From NCBI RefSeq assembly GCF_000737195.2, contig NZ_JALM01000067.1, forward strand, positions 1 through 64,000: 64,000 bases of DNA, read 5' to 3'. Each line of letters opens with the position of its first letter. Position 1 is the stretch's first letter. Under the pieces are notes generated by a model. The model did not search any database and was not told the origin of the DNA. It saw only the letters and a program-made list of their open reading frames with translations. This DNA is from Sciscionella sediminilitoris. Its GTDB lineage: Bacteria; Actinomycetota; Actinomycetes; Mycobacteriales; Pseudonocardiaceae. Positions 26,377-34,528 of this stretch are shown piece by piece. A program made the position numbers and the translations under genes.

Positions 26377-27138
26377 ATGGCTTGGTCGATCGCGGACGTC
26401 GCCCGGATGTCCGGTGTGACGTCACGGACTCTGCGGCACTACGACGAGATCGGGATCCTGCACCCGGCATGGGTCGGCAGCAACGGCTATCGCTACTACC
26501 AGGAAAGCGAGCTGCTGCGGTTACAGCAGATTCTCGTGCTGCGGGAACTCGGCCTCGGACTCACCGAGATCGCCGAAGTCCTGGATCACCAGACCGACGA
26601 GGTGGACGCACTGCGCGCGCACTACGCGCGATTGTGCGCCGAACAGGCGCGGCTCGCCACCCTGACCGAGACGGTCGCCCGAACCATCGCGGAATTGACG
26701 AGCAGAGAGGACGGCAGTGACATGCCGAAGATCAACAAACCCGAGAACCTCTTCGCGGGTTTCGACGGTGCACAGCACGAGGCCGAGGCCCGCCACAACT
26801 GGCCACGGCAATGGGAAGAGTCGAAGCGGTTCACCGACGGCCTCACCCCAGCCGACCACGAGCGGATGCAGCGGGAAACCACCGCGCAGATGATCCGGAT
26901 GGCAGAACTCATGGCCGCCGGGACACCGGTGGACGCCCCGGCGGTGCAGGCCGAGGTCGACTTGCACTATCAGGGCATGTGCCGATTCTGGACACCCACT
27001 GCCGCCGCATACGAGCACCTGGGACAGCAGCTCGTCGACGACCCACAGTGGAAATCGGCCTACGACGAGATCGCCGCCGGGCTCGCCGAGTACCAGCGGG
27101 ATGCGATGACCGCGTACGCCGCCGCACGGCTGAGCTGA
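26377..27138 (+). CDS. MerR family regulator with TipAS domain (TipAL-like)
   Basis: A 253-residue regulator. The N-terminal MerR winged helix (WSIADVARMSGVTSRTLRHY to about residue 75) leads through a coiled coil (75-110) to a TipAS antibiotic-recognition domain (about 120-250). In TipAL a cysteine in the TipAS domain reacts with thiopeptides. Here the equivalent stretch reads FWTPTAAAYEHLGQQLVDDP with no cysteine, although Cys202 lies just before it. Covalent thiopeptide trapping may therefore be lost; this alignment is from memory. ATG 26377 has AGGAGA 6 nt upstream. A TTA codon lies at 26521. Confidence 0.88.
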   Translation: MAWSIADVARMSGVTSRTLRHYDEIGILHPAWVGSNGYRYYQESELLRLQQILVLRELGLGLTEIAEVLDHQTDEVDALRAHYARLCAEQARLATLTETVARTIAELTSREDGSDMPKINKPENLFAGFDGAQHEAEARHNWPRQWEESKRFTDGLTPADHERMQRETTAQMIRMAELMAAGTPVDAPAVQAEVDLHYQGMCRFWTPTAAAYEHLGQQLVDDPQWKSAYDEIAAGLAEYQRDAMTAYAAARLS

Positions 27139-27184
27139 CCACGCCGGGAGGCTGCAGACTCCCGGCTCCCGCGCCGGACACGCC

Positions 27185-27901
27185 CTAGGTGATGTCCCAC
27201 AGCCTGCGGTAGTAGGCGATCCGCTCCGGATCGGGTTCGATGCCGTAGCCGCGGTACACGGTGTCCTCGTATCCGGGACCGTAGTTCCATTCGGTGCTCC
27301 AGGCCGCGACGGCGAGATCGGCCCAGCGGTCGGCGACCCCGAGCGCGTCGAGGTCCACGTGTCCCGCGACGCTGCCGTCCTCGGCGAGCAGGGTGTTCGG
27401 GGCGCACGCGTCTCCGTGGCAGACCACGGCATCGACCGGTGGCGGCGGCCCGATCTCCTCGCGGGCAGCGAGCTTCCGGTATTCCACGCTCCAGTCGAAG
27501 GGGCACTCGGGCACCGGAAGCGTCTCGTGCAGCATCCGCAATCCCTTGCCGATCGCGAAGCACGCGGTCCCGGGTTCGGTGATCCAGCGCGGGTCCACCG
27601 CGGACCGGCCCTCGATCGCCTCGGTGATCAGCCAGGATCCTTCGGTGTCCGCGCCCTGCTCGAGTACCCGGGGAACCCGTACCCACTGCCGCGCCCAGGT
27701 CATCCGCTTCGCCTCGCCCGCGAGATCGAGCTCGGGTTCGTCGGCGGGCGCCCATTTCAGATACCGCTGCCCGTCGATCCGGAAGGTGAGGCCGCCGAGA
27801 TCGTTGCGCCACACCGGAAGCGCGCTCGGCGCACCGACCAGGGCGATGATCCCCGGCGGGACGGCGACCGGCTCGGTGGGCACCTGGGAGTTCTCCGACA
27901 C
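27185..27901 (-). CDS. aminoglycoside phosphotransferase family protein
   Basis: A 238-residue APH-fold kinase. The catalytic loop VCHGDACAPNTLL and the metal-binding GHVDLDALGVADRWADLAVA are clear, and RYLKWAP supplies the ATP-binding lysine. The overall pattern is that of APH(3')/APH(3'') enzymes, so antibiotic inactivation is possible. Many such genes are of unknown substrate. The GTG start at 27901 lies 40 bp after the dimethylglycine oxidase stop on the same strand, so it may be co-transcribed with a betaine pathway gene. That suggests a different small-molecule kinase role, which is inference. Confidence 0.82.
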   Translation of the reverse strand: MSENSQVPTEPVAVPPGIIALVGAPSALPVWRNDLGGLTFRIDGQRYLKWAPADEPELDLAGEAKRMTWARQWVRVPRVLEQGADTEGSWLITEAIEGRSAVDPRWITEPGTACFAIGKGLRMLHETLPVPECPFDWSVEYRKLAAREEIGPPPPVDAVVCHGDACAPNTLLAEDGSVAGHVDLDALGVADRWADLAVAAWSTEWNYGPGYEDTVYRGYGIEPDPERIAYYRRLWDIT

Positions 27902-27941
27902 GCACGCATGGTCGCAGAACCCCCGTGCCCACGCGAACCCT

Positions 27942-30374
27942 TTAACAGCGCATCCGCTTCATCTCCGGATCGAGCAGCGGCTCCTCGGTCACGGTAGCGG
28001 CCACATCCCGGTCGAAGTAGCGGATGCTCAGCGAGGTGCCCGGTTCGGTGAGGTTCGCGGGCAGCCAGGCATAGGCGATGCCGCGGCCGATGGTGTACCC
28101 GTAGGCCGCGCTGGTCACGTAACCGACCGCGCATCCGTCATGGAACACCGGCTCGTGCCCCATGACGACCTCGACCGGATCGTCCAGGGTCAGACAGGTC
28201 AGCCGCCGGGTCACCCGATCCTTGCGGTCCAGCACCGCGTCCTTGCCGAAGAACTCGGCCTTCGCTTCCTTGACAGCGAATCCGACCCCGGCTTCCCAGG
28301 GATCGTGCTCGTAGCCCATGTCCCCGCCGAAGGAACGGTACCCCTTCTCCAGGCGGAGGCTGTTGAACGCGCCGCGCCCGGCCGCGATGATGCCGTGTTC
28401 CCGGCCGGCCTCCCACAGCGTGTCCCAGAGCTTGAGCCCCAGATCGGCGGTGGTGTAAAGCTCCCAGCCGAGTTCACCGACGTAGGAAAGGCGCAGCGCG
28501 GTCACCGGGACGTTCCCGATGTAGGCACGCTTGCCGCGGAAGAACTTCAGCCCCTCGTGGGAGAAATCCGCTGTGGTGAGCGGTTGCAGCACCTCCCTGG
28601 CCAGTGGCCCCCACAGGCCGAGGCAGCAGGTGCCGGAGGTGATGTCCTGAATGGACACTCCCTGCGGGGCGTGGCCGCGCAGCCAGTCCACATCCGCGTG
28701 CCCGTTCACGCCGAGCTGGAATTCCTCGCGGCCCAGCCGCGCGATGGTGACATCGCTGCGGATCCCGCCGTCCCGGTCGAGCAGCAGGTTGTAGCCGACC
28801 GAGCCGACCGAGCGGGTCACGTTCCCGGTCGCCATGTAGTGCAGGAATTCCGCGGAACCCGGACCGGTGACCATGACCCGGCGCAGTGCGGTCATGTCGT
28901 AGAGGGCCACACGTTCGCGGGTGTACTGCGCCTCGGCGCCCACGATCGGCGACCAGTACCGGGCGGCCCAGTCGTTCGGCACCGGGATATCGCGGCCCTC
29001 GACGAGGTTCGCGTTCGCCTCGTACCACTGCGGGCGCTCGAATCCGTGCGCCTCGAGGAAGTAGCCGCCCAGTTCCTCCTGGCGGGCGTGGAACGGGCTG
29101 ACCCGCAGCGGCCGGGGTTCGGCCATCGGCTGCAGCGGGTGCTTGATGTCGTAGACCTCGGCGAAGTTCTGGCAGTCGCGGGCGAGCACGTAGTCGGGGG
29201 CGAGCTGATACTCGTCGAACCGGGTGAGCTCGCAGGAATGCAGATCGAAGGAGGAGCAATAGCCCTCGGTGATCCATTCCGCCATGGCGAGCCCGACCCC
29301 GGCCGACTGCGTGACCCACACCGATTCGGCCACCCAGAACCCGCGCGCGTCCGGGGCCTCGCCGAGCAGCGGCATATCGTCCGGGGTGAACGAGAACAAC
29401 CCGTTGATCCCCTCCTCGATCTTCGCCTCGGCGGTCGCGGGCAGCAGTCCGCGCGTGGTTTCCCACGCGGGCGCGAAATCCTCCTCGGTGAACGAGTGCA
29501 CCGACGGCATCACCTCGGCCTCGGTGCAGCTGAGGATGCCCTCCTGGGCGACCGGCATCGGCCGGTGCCCGTAGTAACCGATACCGAGGCCGTCGAACCG
29601 TTCCCGGTAGTACAGGTCGCCGTCCTGATTGCGCAGGATCGGCCGGACCGCCTCGTCCCGCTGCCCGGCGTTGGCCGGAACCTGGCTGGTCCACGCGAGC
29701 TGATGGGCCAAGGGAGTGAGCGGAAGGCTGAGCCCGACCATCGCGGCGACCTTCGGGCCCCAGATCCCGGCGCAGCACACCACGACATCCGCGGCGAGTT
29801 CGCCCGCATCGGTGGAAACCCCGGTCACCACACCGTTCTCGGTATGCACATCCAGGACTTCGGTGCGCTCGACCAGCCGGGCACCACGTGCGACGGCGCG
29901 GTCGAGCTGCGCGGTGACCCCGCGGACCGCCTTGGCGATCCCGTCCCCGGGAACGTGCAGCCCGCCGTACACCTTGGACACGTCGAGCATCGGCCACAGT
30001 TCCTGGCAGCGCTGCGGGGAGACGATCGCGCAGTCGATTCCCCATGCGGCATTCCAGCCCGCCCTGCGGTGCAGTTCGGCGAGCCGTTCCGGGCTGGTCG
30101 CCACCTCGAGCCCGCCGACCGGGAGGAAACACGGCCCCTCTTCGGTGTGCAGCTCGGAGAACTTCTCCACCGTGTAGCGCGCGAGTTCGGCCATGGTGCG
30201 CGATCCGTTGGTCTGGAACACCAACCCGGGCGCGTGCGAGCTCGAACCGCCTGGAGTCGGCAGCGCGCCCTTGTCCACCACGGTCACCTCATCCCACCCG
30301 CGCGCGGTGAGTTCATCGGCGAGGGCGGCGCCGACCACACCGGCACCGATGATGACGACCCGTTTTCCGGCCAT
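27942..30374 (-). CDS. dmgO: dimethylglycine oxidase (DAO-GcvT fusion)
   Basis: An 810-residue flavoprotein very like Arthrobacter dimethylglycine oxidase. The N-terminal FAD domain (VVIIGAGVVGAALADELTAR) has SSSHAPGLVFQT with His47, the region that carries the covalent flavin histidine in the family. The central LRVSPFHARQEELGGYFLEA and the C-terminal GcvT half (TCCLGLWGPLAREVLQPL, LRLSYVGELGWELYT, LRLEKGYRSFGG) bind tetrahydrofolate. It converts dimethylglycine to sarcosine, forming H2O2 and 5,10-methylene-THF. ATG 30374 has GGAGG 8 nt upstream. It is divergent from the Rieske genes and reads from the promoter at 30471-30504. Confidence 0.93.
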   Translation of the reverse strand: MAGKRVVIIGAGVVGAALADELTARGWDEVTVVDKGALPTPGGSSSHAPGLVFQTNGSRTMAELARYTVEKFSELHTEEGPCFLPVGGLEVATSPERLAELHRRAGWNAAWGIDCAIVSPQRCQELWPMLDVSKVYGGLHVPGDGIAKAVRGVTAQLDRAVARGARLVERTEVLDVHTENGVVTGVSTDAGELAADVVVCCAGIWGPKVAAMVGLSLPLTPLAHQLAWTSQVPANAGQRDEAVRPILRNQDGDLYYRERFDGLGIGYYGHRPMPVAQEGILSCTEAEVMPSVHSFTEEDFAPAWETTRGLLPATAEAKIEEGINGLFSFTPDDMPLLGEAPDARGFWVAESVWVTQSAGVGLAMAEWITEGYCSSFDLHSCELTRFDEYQLAPDYVLARDCQNFAEVYDIKHPLQPMAEPRPLRVSPFHARQEELGGYFLEAHGFERPQWYEANANLVEGRDIPVPNDWAARYWSPIVGAEAQYTRERVALYDMTALRRVMVTGPGSAEFLHYMATGNVTRSVGSVGYNLLLDRDGGIRSDVTIARLGREEFQLGVNGHADVDWLRGHAPQGVSIQDITSGTCCLGLWGPLAREVLQPLTTADFSHEGLKFFRGKRAYIGNVPVTALRLSYVGELGWELYTTADLGLKLWDTLWEAGREHGIIAAGRGAFNSLRLEKGYRSFGGDMGYEHDPWEAGVGFAVKEAKAEFFGKDAVLDRKDRVTRRLTCLTLDDPVEVVMGHEPVFHDGCAVGYVTSAAYGYTIGRGIAYAWLPANLTEPGTSLSIRYFDRDVAATVTEEPLLDPEMKRMRC

Positions 30375-30470
30375 GGCGCAACCTCCGAAAGCCCGGCGAG
30401 CGATTCGATTGGGGAACCCAGGGAGCAGAATATGAAAGTCTCTCGATACGCAACGCGACCCGCGAGACGC

Positions 30471-30504
30471 AACAAGGATGGCGACGAAAAGCGCCAGGTG
30501 TCAA
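30471..30504 (-). promoter_or_regulatory. candidate promoter of the dimethylglycine oxidase gene
   Basis: On the minus strand TTGACA (30499-30504) is followed after 18 bp by CATCCTTGTT (30471-30480). The same TTGACA-N18-CATCCTTGTT pattern occurs for the divergent Rieske operon at 30755-30788. A TAACGTTA palindrome lies next to it (30510-30517). Confidence 0.6.
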
Positions 30505-30702
30505 GACGGTAACGTTAACAACTTTGTCCATTTGGTGAACTCGACTCCGAGGCCGCCCGGCGATCCGGCCACGGCGGCCGAATCGGGCATCGACACGCCC
30601 GAGCGCCGCCGCTCCCACCAGCACCCACAACTCAGTGAACACGCTGCGCTTCGAGCGCTACATCGCGTCACGATGCGCCCGAACGGAGTACTCCGGCTGT
30701 CT

Positions 30703-30730
30703 CGCATTACGCAATGTGACGCGTAATGCG
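30703..30730. promoter_or_regulatory. operator candidate in the dmgO-Rieske intergenic region
   Basis: CGCATTACGC (30703-30712) and GCGTAATGCG (30721-30730) form a perfect 10-bp inverted repeat around an 8-bp spacer. It lies 25 bp upstream of the -35 of the Rieske operon. A second, smaller repeat, GTTGCT-tattg-AGCAAC, lies at 30805-30821, after the promoter. The rest of the 486-bp gap holds no supported gene. Confidence 0.7.
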
Positions 30731-30754
30731 CACCAAATTCCGACCGTTACCCCA

Positions 30755-30788
30755 TTGACACCGACTTCTTAGTACGGGCATCCTTGTT
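30755..30788 (+). promoter_or_regulatory. candidate promoter of the Rieske oxygenase operon
   Basis: TTGACA (30755-30760) and CATCCTTGTT (30779-30788) with an 18-bp spacer. The same pair of elements with the same spacing occurs upstream of the divergent dimethylglycine oxidase gene, so both may use the same sigma factor or activator. Confidence 0.6.
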
Positions 30789-30860
30789 CCGTATCACACA
30801 GATCGTTGCTTATTGAGCAACACATCACCCGCCCCGACGCCCCCGAAGCTGGTGGTACCC

Positions 30861-31205
30861 ATGATCTCGGTTTGTTCCATCGATGACATCCCGGAAGGCG
30901 AAGCGTTCCGGTTCAACGCCGACGTGCCGATCGCCGTGTTCAACACCGGTGACGCGCTCTACGCCATCGACGACACCTGCACGCACCAGGACGCCTCGCT
31001 CGCCGACGGCTGGGTCGAGGACGGCTGCGTCGAATGCCCGCTGCACGCGGCCTGCTTCGATCTGAGCACCGGAATGCCATCCGGCCCGCCCGCGAAGAAG
31101 GCGGTGCGCACCCACCAGGTCATCGTCTCGGATCGCACCGTCTACGTGGCGATCAACGAGACGCCCGCGGAGCTTCCGGTCGGCGAGGAGATCGGGGTCG
31201 CCTGA
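30861..31205 (+). CDS. Rieske-type 2Fe-2S ferredoxin
   Basis: A 114-residue electron carrier. CTHQDA (Cys-x-His) and CPLHAACF (Cys-x2-His) are the two cluster-binding pairs about 18 residues apart. ATG 30861 starts MISVCSIDDIPEG, where bacterial Rieske ferredoxins begin; an upstream in-frame TTG (30813) lacks a ribosome site. It should pass electrons from the reductase encoded next to the terminal oxygenase. Its stop overlaps the reductase start by one base (TGATG), indicating coupled translation. Confidence 0.93.
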   Translation: MISVCSIDDIPEGEAFRFNADVPIAVFNTGDALYAIDDTCTHQDASLADGWVEDGCVECPLHAACFDLSTGMPSGPPAKKAVRTHQVIVSDRTVYVAINETPAELPVGEEIGVA

Positions 31206-32359
31206 TGCGTTCGATCGCCGTCGTCGGCGCGAGCCTCGCCGGGCTGCACACCGCGCGAGCCTTGCGCCGCAAGGGATTCGACGGAACGGTCACCCTGATC
31301 GGCGCGGAATCGGCCGCGCCGTACGACCGCCCGCCGCTGTCCAAGGAATTCCTCGCAGGCACGGTGGACGAGGCAGACATCGGGCTCGGTGAACCCGAGG
31401 ACGATGGTCTGGAACTCGACTGGCGGCTCGGGAAGACCGCGGTGCGGCTGGACACCGGGGACACCGCGGTGGAACTCGAGGACGGCTCGCGGATCCGCGC
31501 GGACGGGATCGTGCTCGCCACCGGGGCGGGGGCGAACCCGTTCCCCGGGGCGCTCGGGCTGCGCACCATCGAGGATGCGAAGGCGCTGCGCGAGCGGATC
31601 ACGCCGGGCACGCGGGTCGTGCTGATCGGCGCCGGGTTCATCGGCGCGGAGATCGCGGCGACGGCGGCGAACCTCGGCGCCTCGGTGACGATCGTGGAAC
31701 GCGCCCGGGTCCCGCTTTCCGGTCCGCTCGGCGCGGAACTCGGCGCGGTGTGCGCGGGCTGGCACGCCACGAACGGGGTCGAGCTGATCGCCGATACGGC
31801 GGTGCGTTCGGTCGGCGAGCACGAGGTGGAGCTCGCCGACGGGCGGGTGCTCGCCTCGGATGTGGTCATCGCCGGAGTCGGCGCGCGGCCGCACGTGGAC
31901 TGGCTCGCCGGTTCCGGGCTGCGCATCGACGGCGGTGTGGTCACCGATTCCCAGTGTGCCACCGGGATTCCCGGGGTGGTCGCGGTCGGCGACTGCGCGA
32001 GCTCACACCGCCCGTTCTCCGGGCGGGTACAGCGCATCGAGCACTGGACGAACGCGATCACCCAGTCCGCCGTAGCGGCGGGCACCCTGCTCGGCACCCC
32101 GGAGCCACCCGCCCCTCGCGATGCCATCCCCTACTTCTGGTCCGATCAGTACGGCATGCGGCTGCAGTTCGCCGGGCAGCGCGCCGAGGACGATGCCGTC
32201 TCGATCGTCGACGGTGACCCGGCGAGCGGGAAATTCGCCGCGACCTATTCCCGCGACGGCGTACTGCACGCCGTGCTCGCGGTGAACAATCCCAAGCAGT
32301 TCGGCAGGCTGCGCCGAGACCTCAGCACCCAGCAAGCAAGCGTCGTCGCACTCGCGTGA
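31205..32359 (+). CDS. FAD-dependent ferredoxin reductase
   Basis: A 384-residue pyridine-nucleotide oxidoreductase of the ferredoxin-reductase (BphA4/CamA) type. The FAD motif is RSIAVVGASLAGLHTARALR, the NADH motif is RVVLIGAGFIGAEIAATAAN, and VVAVGDCASS is the second FAD contact near residue 265. The C-terminal domain (IEHWTNAITQ, PYFWSDQYGMRLQF) is typical for oxygenase-coupled reductases. It would take electrons from NADH to the ferredoxin. It lies between the ferredoxin and the oxygenase gene, 7 bp before the latter. Confidence 0.93.
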   Translation: MRSIAVVGASLAGLHTARALRRKGFDGTVTLIGAESAAPYDRPPLSKEFLAGTVDEADIGLGEPEDDGLELDWRLGKTAVRLDTGDTAVELEDGSRIRADGIVLATGAGANPFPGALGLRTIEDAKALRERITPGTRVVLIGAGFIGAEIAATAANLGASVTIVERARVPLSGPLGAELGAVCAGWHATNGVELIADTAVRSVGEHEVELADGRVLASDVVIAGVGARPHVDWLAGSGLRIDGGVVTDSQCATGIPGVVAVGDCASSHRPFSGRVQRIEHWTNAITQSAVAAGTLLGTPEPPAPRDAIPYFWSDQYGMRLQFAGQRAEDDAVSIVDGDPASGKFAATYSRDGVLHAVLAVNNPKQFGRLRRDLSTQQASVVALA

Positions 32360-32366
32360 AGGACCT

Positions 32367-33497
32367 ATGACTATGACCGCCTCCACAGCGCTTCCCTCCA
32401 GCCTGATCCGTACGATGCCCGGCTACTCGTACACCGAAAGCGAGACCTTCGCGCTGGAGCAAGCGCGAATTTTCGAACAGTACTGGTTCTGCGCGATCCG
32501 TTCGGCGGATCTGCCCAATCCCGGTTCCTTCCGCAATGTCCAGGTGGGCAGGGAAAGCGTGCTCGTGGTGCGCGGCCGGGACAAGAAGCTGCGCGCCTTC
32601 CTCAATGTGTGCCGGCACCGGGGCGCGAAGCTGTGCACCGAGGAATCCGGGGAGGTACGCCGATCCCTGCAGTGCCCCTATCACGCCTGGACCTACGGGC
32701 TGGACGGGAAACTCGTCGCGGCGCCGAACCTGTCGAGCATGGCCGATATCGACCGCACCGAGTTCGGGCTCATCGGCGTGCACCTGCAGGAATGGCTGGG
32801 CTATGCCTGGGTGTGCCTCGCCGATGAACCGCCATCGTTCAGCGAGACCGTGATGGGTGCGGTCGCCGAGCGGATGGGCGATGAGAACGCGGTCGAGGAA
32901 TGGCACATCGAGGATCTCGCCCTCGGCAAGCGGATCACCTATGACGTGGCCGCGAACTGGAAACTGATCATCGAGAACTTCATGGAGTGCTATCACTGCG
33001 CCACGATCCACCCGGAACTGACCGAGGTGCTGCCGGAATTCGCCGATGGCTACGCCGCGCAGTACTACGTCGGGCACGGCGCGGAATTCGGCGCGGAGGT
33101 CGGCGGGTTCACCGTGGACGGAAGCGAGGGATTCGACCGGCTCACCGATGTCGGCGAGGACCACGACCGGCGCTACTACGCGATCACGGTGAACCCGCAG
33201 GTTTTCCTGAACCTGGTGCCCGATCACGTGATCCTGCACCGGATGTTCCCGGTGAGCGTGAACCGCACCATCGTGGAATGCGACTGGCTCTACGATCGCT
33301 CGGTCGTCGATTCCGGGGCCGATCTGAGCGCGTCCTTCGAACTGTTCCACCGGGTCAACCAGCAGGACTTCGACGCCTGCGAACGCTGCCAGCCGACCAT
33401 GTCCTCCCGTGCGTATGGCAACGGCGGCGTGCTCGTGCCCAGTGAGCACCACATCGGCGCCTTCCACGAGTGGGTCAGCAAGCAGCTGGCGGGGTAG
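32367..33497 (+). CDS. Rieske non-haem iron oxygenase, alpha subunit (probable glycine betaine monooxygenase)
   Basis: A 376-residue terminal oxygenase. The Rieske centre is CRHRGAKLC followed by CPYHAWTYGLDG (residues about 75-110). The catalytic iron site begins with the ENFMECYHCATIHPEL region (two His) and needs a later Asp. No beta-subunit gene is present, as in GbcA-like enzymes. Glycine betaine monooxygenase demethylates betaine to dimethylglycine and formaldehyde. That function is inferred from the dmgO and sox neighbours and from general similarity; stachydrine or carnitine-type demethylation are alternatives. The start is ATG 32367 (or 32373), after GAAGGA. Confidence 0.88.
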   Translation: MTMTASTALPSSLIRTMPGYSYTESETFALEQARIFEQYWFCAIRSADLPNPGSFRNVQVGRESVLVVRGRDKKLRAFLNVCRHRGAKLCTEESGEVRRSLQCPYHAWTYGLDGKLVAAPNLSSMADIDRTEFGLIGVHLQEWLGYAWVCLADEPPSFSETVMGAVAERMGDENAVEEWHIEDLALGKRITYDVAANWKLIIENFMECYHCATIHPELTEVLPEFADGYAAQYYVGHGAEFGAEVGGFTVDGSEGFDRLTDVGEDHDRRYYAITVNPQVFLNLVPDHVILHRMFPVSVNRTIVECDWLYDRSVVDSGADLSASFELFHRVNQQDFDACERCQPTMSSRAYGNGGVLVPSEHHIGAFHEWVSKQLAG

Positions 33498-33500
33498 GCC

Positions 33501-34523
33501 TCAGGCCGCGAGCACCGAGCGCATCCCGGCCCGGAAGCGCTCGGTGCCCTCGGGGTCGGCGAACCGTCCGATGTCGTAACAGATGACGTGCTCGCATCCG
33601 GCTCGTTCGTAGGCGTGCAACTGTTCGCGCACCTGCTCCGGCGAGCCGTGCAGCACGGCATCGGCGACCACCGCATCCGGAATGGACTCGAGCAGTTCCG
33701 TGGCCCGCTCCGGCGGGACATCGTCCGGGTTGTAGCCCTGTTCGAGCGGGAATTCGGCACCGTGCCTGGCGAACCCCTCCGGCCCCCGGTACAGGGCGAC
33801 CGCGCGCACACTCGGATGCCGCAGCAGTGCCCGGCTTTCCGCGCCACTCGGGGCGAGCGCGGTCCACACGAACAGTTCCGGGCGAATCGTTCCCGGATCC
33901 CGCCCGATCGCCTCGGCGTGCGCGCGCACCGTGGCGAGCCGTTCGGCGTAGTGCTCGGCGGGCAGGCTGGTGGGCAGCCAGCCGTCGGCGTGCCGCGCGG
34001 TCAGCTCCAGCATCCTGGGGCCGTGCGCGGCGATGTGCAGGCCGAACCCGGCGGTCTCGGTGATCGCGAGCCGCCCATCGGTGCGCAGGGTGCTCAACGT
34101 GTCCAGCATCGGGCGCATATAGCCCAGCCGCCCGGTCCGCGAGGTGCCCGAGTGCAGTTCGAACGGGCGCAGCTGGCCGGGATCACCGACCCCGATGCCG
34201 AGCGCGAACTCACGCCCGCCGAGCCAGCTCACCGTGCTCGCGGCGTGCGCGAGCGCCACCCCGGTGCGGCGCAACGGATCGGTGACCGCGACGCCGAGCC
34301 GGATGCGTTCGGCCGCCGTCGCTCCGGCCGCGAGGACCGCGAACGGGTCCAGCAGGCGATGCGGATCGGCGAGCGCCCCCGGCGCGGTTCCGCGTGGATA
34401 CCAGCCGCGCAGATGATCGATGGACCAGGCGGCCTCGATCCCCGGTTGCCGGTCCGCCCAGCGGATGTCCTCGAGCGGATCGACATCGGGGTGCACCGAG
34501 ACCGGGGCGCCGAAAGTGAGCAT
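33501..34523 (-). CDS. LLM-class flavin/F420-dependent oxidoreductase
   Basis: A 340-residue TIM-barrel protein of the luciferase-like monooxygenase superfamily. RIRLGVAVTDPLRRTGVALA, WLGGREFALGIGVGDPGQLR and the C-terminal YDIGRFADPEGTERFRAGM are typical. These enzymes use FMNH2 or F420; the cofactor cannot be told from sequence. ATG 34523 lies 5 bp after the stop of the transporter gene on the same strand, so the two are an operon. The position beside the Rieske genes suggests a related substrate but does not prove it. Confidence 0.85.
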   Translation of the reverse strand: MLTFGAPVSVHPDVDPLEDIRWADRQPGIEAAWSIDHLRGWYPRGTAPGALADPHRLLDPFAVLAAGATAAERIRLGVAVTDPLRRTGVALAHAASTVSWLGGREFALGIGVGDPGQLRPFELHSGTSRTGRLGYMRPMLDTLSTLRTDGRLAITETAGFGLHIAAHGPRMLELTARHADGWLPTSLPAEHYAERLATVRAHAEAIGRDPGTIRPELFVWTALAPSGAESRALLRHPSVRAVALYRGPEGFARHGAEFPLEQGYNPDDVPPERATELLESIPDAVVADAVLHGSPEQVREQLHAYERAGCEHVICYDIGRFADPEGTERFRAGMRSVLAA

Positions 34524-34528
34524 GAGCC

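Noticed and set aside
27294-30512. Plus-strand open frame of about 1072 codons opposite dimethylglycine oxidase and APH
   Set aside because: Composition is Pro/Arg/Gly/His-rich and unlike protein families; it is the mirror of genuine minus-strand genes in high-GC DNA.
30375-30860. Glycine riboswitch or small gene in the 486-bp betaine intergenic region
   Set aside because: No tandem glycine-aptamer core and no coding-like frame with a ribosome site; only promoters and inverted repeats are supported.
33501-34523. Third member of the tandem LLM family at 58-60 kb
   Set aside because: It is a different subgroup: longer, with a different N-terminus, and without the MerR-type promoter.
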